This document shows positions 59,845-64,000 of a stretch of DNA of 64,000 bases, piece by piece. How positions within the stretch are numbered: position 1 is the first letter of the stretch; every line of letters begins with the position of its first letter. Made by a program: the position numbers and the translations under genes. The DNA is from Oligoflexia bacterium (lineage in GTDB: Bacteria; Bdellovibrionota; Bacteriovoracia; Bacteriovoracales; Bacteriovoracaceae), in the NCBI GenBank assembly GCA_015231955.1, contig JADGAN010000001.1, positions 1 through 64,000 on the forward strand, given 5' to 3'. The notes below the pieces were generated by a model that made no database searches, was not told the DNA's origin, and saw nothing but the letters and a program-made list of their open reading frames with translations.

Positions 59845-62334
59845 ATGGAAAAAAAATTAAACTCGCTTTCTCTCTTAAATAATAGTGATCAGCTCGCCCT
59901 AATGCAACTTGATTGGGGCGCGATCATTGATCAAATCTCTAAGCACATCTACTTTTATCGAGCTCAACTCGAACTACGGAAAGCAGTTGTCCCCAAGGAT
60001 CGAGAGACGATTGAGCAAACTTACACGATTCTCGAACGCTTAAGCACTCTTCTTCGTGAAGCTAAAACTGATTCCCTTTATAGTTTATTTTCTTCGCTTG
60101 ATCGAGAAGAAAGCTTCCACAACTCCCTGTCGTTTCTCTCGAAAGGTGCCACCCTAGAGCTTTATGACCTTCATAAAATTGCCAAACTCATTGAGTGTTA
60201 CCAGTCCGTCAACAATGAGATTGGCGATATTCTTAAAAATATCTGCATCTACTTAAAGCAAGAACTCGACCACAAAAATATTTTACACCTTTTCAGCAAA
60301 TTTATTTCAGAGTTTCGCAAGCTACTTTCACGTGATGGTGAGATTCAATACGAACACCATCCCGAGTTACGTGGCCCCTATATTGAACTAAAACGCACCG
60401 AAGAAGATATTCGCTATGCCCTCAAAGAAATCCTCCGTTCTAGTACCTTTGAAAAAATTTTACAGATCGACGAATACGACATCATCAATGATCACTACGT
60501 TATTGCTATCCGCTCTGACTCCTATAAATCGATCTATGGACAAATTATTGCTCACTCCGATAGCGGTCTTACTCTCTATATTGAACCTTTTTCCATTCGC
60601 AATAAATGCAATAAACGCATTGCCCTTCTCGCCAAGATCGACGAGATCATCTTTACCATTTGTCATAAACACTCCGAGGCACTCAGACCTCATGCCGCGC
60701 TACTGGAAAGCATTCAGTCTGTTTTTGAAATGCTCGATCTCTTTTTGGCCAAAGCAAAATTTTGCCACGATAAAAATTTATCTCGCCCGACTATTGCTAG
60801 CACTCCTTCACTTTTGCTCCAAGGCCTCTTTCATCCTCTGCTGGCCAATCCTGTAACCAATGATATTACACTCTCTACCATCGAGCATGGCCTGATTATC
60901 TCTGGGCCAAACACCGGAGGAAAGAGCGTAGCGCTAAAAGCGATTGCTATTGCTCACCTCTTCTTACACTTTGGTCTCTTTATTCCTGCAACTCATGCCT
61001 GCATCTATCCCTTTGATCACCTCTATTTCTTTGGAAATGACCAACAAGATCTCTCTCAAGGGCTAAGTTCTTTCTCTGCTGAGGTAAAAAATTATCTCCA
61101 TCTTTTAAGTGAGCTGACTCTCCTCCCTTCTGTTGCTGCTGGCAACTCCCTAATCATCATCGATGAAATTTTCAGCTCCACTTCCTCTGAAGAAGCCTCT
61201 GCATTAGCGATCTCCCTCTTTAGCGAACTAAAAAAACTTGGTTCCTCTCATAAAGTACTCGCCTCCACTCATCATCAATTTCTCAAGACCTATATGCACA
61301 ACCAGGAGCATTACATCTCCTGTCATGTGGGTTTCGATTTTAAAATTGAGGCCCCTACTTATAAAATTATTCACGGAACACCTGGCAGTTCTCTTGCTTT
61401 GACTATCTTTAAAAATTGGCTAAAAAAACTCTCGCTCCCCTTGGCCATTGTAGAAAATGCACAGTCGGTACTTGATGAGAAATCGTTCCTCTATGAAACG
61501 CTATTGAATAAACTCTCAAAAAAAGAGTGTGAGCTCTCGGACAAAATTTCTCACTATAATAAGCTCAAAAGGGATCTCGATAGGGAGATGGCATCCCTTG
61601 AGGGTGTGTACAAACTAAAGCTCCAGCACGTCGTAGAGATCCATGAGAAGAAATTAGCAACACTCCTCGGATCCGCCCAAAACTTACTGGCCCAAATAAA
61701 AAAAGAGGGGAATTCTGAAAATCGCCGAAGATATATTCGTACGGTTGACGACCTCAAAGCAGATGCCTATAAAGCAACTCGCTCAGAATCACCAACAATA
61801 ATAGCAGCAACGGCAACAGCGGCAGTAGCTCCTCCGATTACGACGGCGATCTCCACATCTGGATTGCCGACGACTGGCCCATCCGAACTGGTCTTAGGTG
61901 AGAAATACTACTCACAAAGCTTGAAATCACAGGTGATCTTATCGAAAATCAATCTTCGAAAAAATTCGGTGCAAGTACAGCGAGGAAAATTAACGGTCAA
62001 CCTCTCGAAAAATGACCTTCGTCCTCTTAGTAAAGGAGAGAAGCACAACCACAAACAAAAGGAGTTTCAATACCACATCTCCACCTCTTTTGAAGAAGGA
62101 GATCAAACCTATCTTGATTGTCGGGGAATGCGCCTAGACGATTTTCAAAGTTTAATCGATCGTTCTCTCGATAAACTTCGCCTTGGAGAAGTTCCTTACC
62201 TTATCGTAGTGCATGGCCATGGAGATGGTATTTTAAAAAAATGGTTACGCGATCAACTACAACGAGATGGTGAATTTAAGTGGGAAACTCCAGAGCAATT
62301 TCGTGATGGGGCCACGCGAATCTACCTCGCATAA
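59845..62334 (+). CDS. mutS2: Endonuclease MutS2
   Basis: MutS2 is a MutS-type ATPase with a nuclease Smr domain, linked to recombination suppression and rescue of stalled ribosomes. It has the ATPase with Walker A GPNTGGKS at about 354-361 and Walker B IIIDEIFSSTS, a long coiled coil, then the Smr domain from about residue 755 with LDCRGMRLDD and VVHGHGDGILKKWL. Between the coiled coil and Smr lies a Thr/Ala/Pro-rich linker. I prefer the ATG for MEKKLNSLS because it lies clear of the divergent NFACT gene. Starts 12 codons upstream are possible. It ends 13 bases inside the convergent nth gene. Confidence 0.95.
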   Translation: MEKKLNSLSLLNNSDQLALMQLDWGAIIDQISKHIYFYRAQLELRKAVVPKDRETIEQTYTILERLSTLLREAKTDSLYSLFSSLDREESFHNSLSFLSKGATLELYDLHKIAKLIECYQSVNNEIGDILKNICIYLKQELDHKNILHLFSKFISEFRKLLSRDGEIQYEHHPELRGPYIELKRTEEDIRYALKEILRSSTFEKILQIDEYDIINDHYVIAIRSDSYKSIYGQIIAHSDSGLTLYIEPFSIRNKCNKRIALLAKIDEIIFTICHKHSEALRPHAALLESIQSVFEMLDLFLAKAKFCHDKNLSRPTIASTPSLLLQGLFHPLLANPVTNDITLSTIEHGLIISGPNTGGKSVALKAIAIAHLFLHFGLFIPATHACIYPFDHLYFFGNDQQDLSQGLSSFSAEVKNYLHLLSELTLLPSVAAGNSLIIIDEIFSSTSSEEASALAISLFSELKKLGSSHKVLASTHHQFLKTYMHNQEHYISCHVGFDFKIEAPTYKIIHGTPGSSLALTIFKNWLKKLSLPLAIVENAQSVLDEKSFLYETLLNKLSKKECELSDKISHYNKLKRDLDREMASLEGVYKLKLQHVVEIHEKKLATLLGSAQNLLAQIKKEGNSENRRRYIRTVDDLKADAYKATRSESPTIIAATATAAVAPPITTAISTSGLPTTGPSELVLGEKYYSQSLKSQVILSKINLRKNSVQVQRGKLTVNLSKNDLRPLSKGEKHNHKQKEFQYHISTSFEEGDQTYLDCRGMRLDDFQSLIDRSLDKLRLGEVPYLIVVHGHGDGILKKWLRDQLQRDGEFKWETPEQFRDGATRIYLA

Positions 62335-62948
62335 AAGTGGCATCGTAGTTTTAACCCACACTCTTCACACTTAGGTGATCTGCTATGGCATAATTTTCTA
62401 CCATGAAAAATCATCAAATGGCTTAACTCTCCCCATACCTTCTGTGGAAATTTCTCCATCAAATCCTCTTCAATCTTCTCTACATTTTCTTGATGTTTTG
62501 TCAGTCCTAAACGGTAACTAATCCTCTTTACATGAGTATCGACTACAATACCACTATTGATGCCAAATCCATTGCTAAGAACTACATTAGCAGTTTTTCT
62601 TCCTACTCCTGGCAAACGCAGCAATTCTTCCATCGCACTTGGTACCTTTCCCGCAAACACACTCACAATCATACGTGCGCTGGCCTGGATATTTTTGGCC
62701 TTATTATGAAAAAATCCCGTAGCTCGCACCAGATCTTCAATTTCAAAAAGCTCTGCTTTGGCCATATTATCAACTTCTGGAAAGCGTTCAAATAAAGCAG
62801 GTGTTATCTTATTAACCTGCACATCTGTACATTGTGCAGATAAAATTGTAGCAACTAACAGTTGCCAGATCGAAGAGTGCAACAGCTCACACTTAGCATC
62901 GGGATACTGCTCCCTCAAAAATTCAAGAATAATCGTTTCTATCTCCAT
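62322..62948 (-). CDS. nth: Endonuclease III
   Basis: This DNA glycosylase/AP lyase removes oxidised pyrimidines. The 208-residue protein aligns with E. coli Nth (211 residues). The helix-hairpin-helix has 'LPGVGRKTANVVLS' with the catalytic lysine and the VDTHVKR loop with the catalytic aspartate. The [4Fe-4S] cluster has four cysteines, CHSRSPKCEECGLKLRC. I start at the ATG encoding MEIETII, which matches the family start. A frame 41 codons longer adds a lysine-rich leader that Nth proteins do not have. It overlaps the mutS2 3' end tail to tail by 13 bases. Confidence 0.94.
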   Translation of the reverse strand: MEIETIILEFLREQYPDAKCELLHSSIWQLLVATILSAQCTDVQVNKITPALFERFPEVDNMAKAELFEIEDLVRATGFFHNKAKNIQASARMIVSVFAGKVPSAMEELLRLPGVGRKTANVVLSNGFGINSGIVVDTHVKRISYRLGLTKHQENVEKIEEDLMEKFPQKVWGELSHLMIFHGRKLCHSRSPKCEECGLKLRCHFYAR

Positions 62949-63095
62949 TTTTATTTTTACCTTTTTCACGTTTTTTGCTTTTTTTACTTTTCTCATTTTT
63001 TTCATTTTTGAAACAAGTGAAAAAACACTTTGCGCTTGCTCAATTTTTTTGTAAACAACCTTTTTTAGCACAACTTAAACTGCTTGTGAGGAATT

Positions 63096-64000
63096 ATGTC
63101 TTTAAATTTTACCGATCTTTTCAAAATCAGTGGTACCATTTTACTTCTTGGAGAGACCGGGGTCGGAAAGAGTTATCTTGCAAAAACTATCCATCAAAAC
63201 TCATGTTATCGCGGACACAATTTTGTTGTAAGTAACCTTGCAACCACCAAAGAAGATTTACTAGAGAGTGAACTTTTTGGTCATATTCGTGGCTCCTTTA
63301 CTGGGGCCATCCGTAACCGCAAAGGAGCAGCGGAAACAACGGGCAAAGGCACTCTCTTTCTTGATGAAATTGGAGAGCTCTCGCTGTCAGCACAAAAAAA
63401 ACTGCTGATGCTCCTAGATGAACAGATCTTCTTTGCTGTAGGGGATGAACACCCTAAAAAATTCTCCGGGCGAGTGATCGCTGCTACCAATAAAAATCTC
63501 CCTCAGATGGTACAAGAGGGAAGCTTTCGCCAAGACCTCTTCTATCGCCTCAATGTCTTCACCTATACGATTCCTCCTCTACGTTCTAGTCCAGAGGAGC
63601 TCTGTCGCTTGGTTCACCACTTTTTCTCTGCTTTCAAGCAAAAACAGGGCCGCCACAAATTGCACTTAGATGAAAACAGCAAGCAGATGCTACAAAACCA
63701 CTCCTGGCCAGGAAATATTCGCGAACTCAAAAACTGCATGGAGTACCTAGTCTCGATAACTCCCCCTGAAGCGACACTCACCTCTCCCTCAGACCTACCG
63801 GAATGGTGCTTTAACTCAAGACCCACGTTGGGCCTAGAACTCCTTAAGCACGACAGCAGCACGCCTTCACTGCAAGACGATTACCCTTCTGCTTTGGCAG
63901 AGTTTGAAAAGGTCTACTTCACCCATGTTCTCCATAAATTCTCCGGCCGGATTAATCTTACGGCCAATAAAATAAATATTAGTAAGGCAACTTTAATTTC
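63096..64000 (+). CDS. Sigma-54-dependent transcription activator, lacking a receiver domain (partial)
   Basis: The gene is cut by the right edge. The first 301 codons hold an AAA+ sigma-54 interaction domain from the start: Walker A GETGVGKS at 19-26, the GAFTGA loop as GSFTGA at 66-71, Walker B GTLFLDEIGE near 86-95 and WPGNIRELKN near 208. A Fis-type helix-turn-helix begins at the edge (GRINLTANKINISKATL). There is no receiver, GAF or PAS domain before the AAA+ part, as in PspF-like activators. A good GAGG ribosome-binding site lies four bases before ATG. It faces away from nth. The regulated genes cannot be told. Confidence 0.92.
   Translation, partial: MSLNFTDLFKISGTILLLGETGVGKSYLAKTIHQNSCYRGHNFVVSNLATTKEDLLESELFGHIRGSFTGAIRNRKGAAETTGKGTLFLDEIGELSLSAQKKLLMLLDEQIFFAVGDEHPKKFSGRVIAATNKNLPQMVQEGSFRQDLFYRLNVFTYTIPPLRSSPEELCRLVHHFFSAFKQKQGRHKLHLDENSKQMLQNHSWPGNIRELKNCMEYLVSITPPEATLTSPSDLPEWCFNSRPTLGLELLKHDSSTPSLQDDYPSALAEFEKVYFTHVLHKFSGRINLTANKINISKATLI

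Noticed and set aside
62949-63071. 41-codon lysine-rich extension of the endonuclease III frame
   Set aside because: Nth proteins start near the internal ATG, and the extension is a low-complexity K/V-rich stretch with no support.

Overview
The window is a compact, AT-rich bacterial chromosome segment carrying single-copy housekeeping genes, a complete type IVa pilus locus and flagellar filament genes. Three things point to Bdellovibrionota (Bdellovibrio/Bacteriovorax-like) or a related former deltaproteobacterium. The pilus locus runs pilB-pilT-pilC-pilA with an ABC transporter pair and then pilD-pilM-N-O-P-Q, resembling the Myxococcus order. TamA/TamB-type outer-membrane genes show a Gram-negative envelope. 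Many predicted exported or TPR proteins have no familiar name. The lineage is an inference from gene content and order, not from rRNA.

Layout. 1-382: a tRNA-Ala with its own strong promoter and a boxA-like site downstream, possibly the head of an rRNA operon lying off the left edge. 383-5510: an unknown membrane protein, a coiled-coil protein, a stand-alone FliG-like domain protein, leuS and tRNA-Pro. 5592-8160: recN and nadK. 8173-15292: a leftward flagellar block in transcription order fliD, fliS, a fliT-like gene, a short Maf-type protein, two GT9-like glycosyltransferase genes with a 55-codon gene between them, and an unknown gene. This looks like filament cap, chaperones and flagellin glycosylation. 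15293-23120: a polytopic membrane protein, lon, an AMIN-domain exported protein, and a matrixin metalloprotease with an exported partner. 23224-33172: rpsI-rplM, a TamA/BamA-type barrel, TamB and a TPR protein. 33335-49158: efp, a TPR protein, pilQ, pilP, pilO, pilN, pilM, pilD, an ABC permease and ATPase in the pilI/pilH positions, an opposite-facing membrane TPR-like protein, two tandem pilins, pilC, pilT and pilB. 49240-55774: ribF and a MoxR/DUF58/VWA (Bat-type) stress complex. 55807-64000: an RlmI-type methyltransferase, a small palindromic mobile element, an exported protein, an NFACT (RqcH-like) protein, mutS2, nth, and the start of a sigma-54 activator cut by the right edge.

Most genes lie on the minus strand in tightly packed, often ATGA-overlapping operons. 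No gene-free stretch exceeds about 300 bases except the left edge, which holds the tRNA and its control sites. I saw no CRISPR array, prophage or transposase gene. The most notable items are a 106-bp IS66-like MITE with 16-bp perfect terminal repeats and an exact 8-bp target duplication (57181-57302), the solo FliG-like protein, a DUF58 protein with a signal-peptide-like segment in its middle, the flagellar glycosylation block with a truncated Maf protein, and a homopolymer tract just before the first pilin start.
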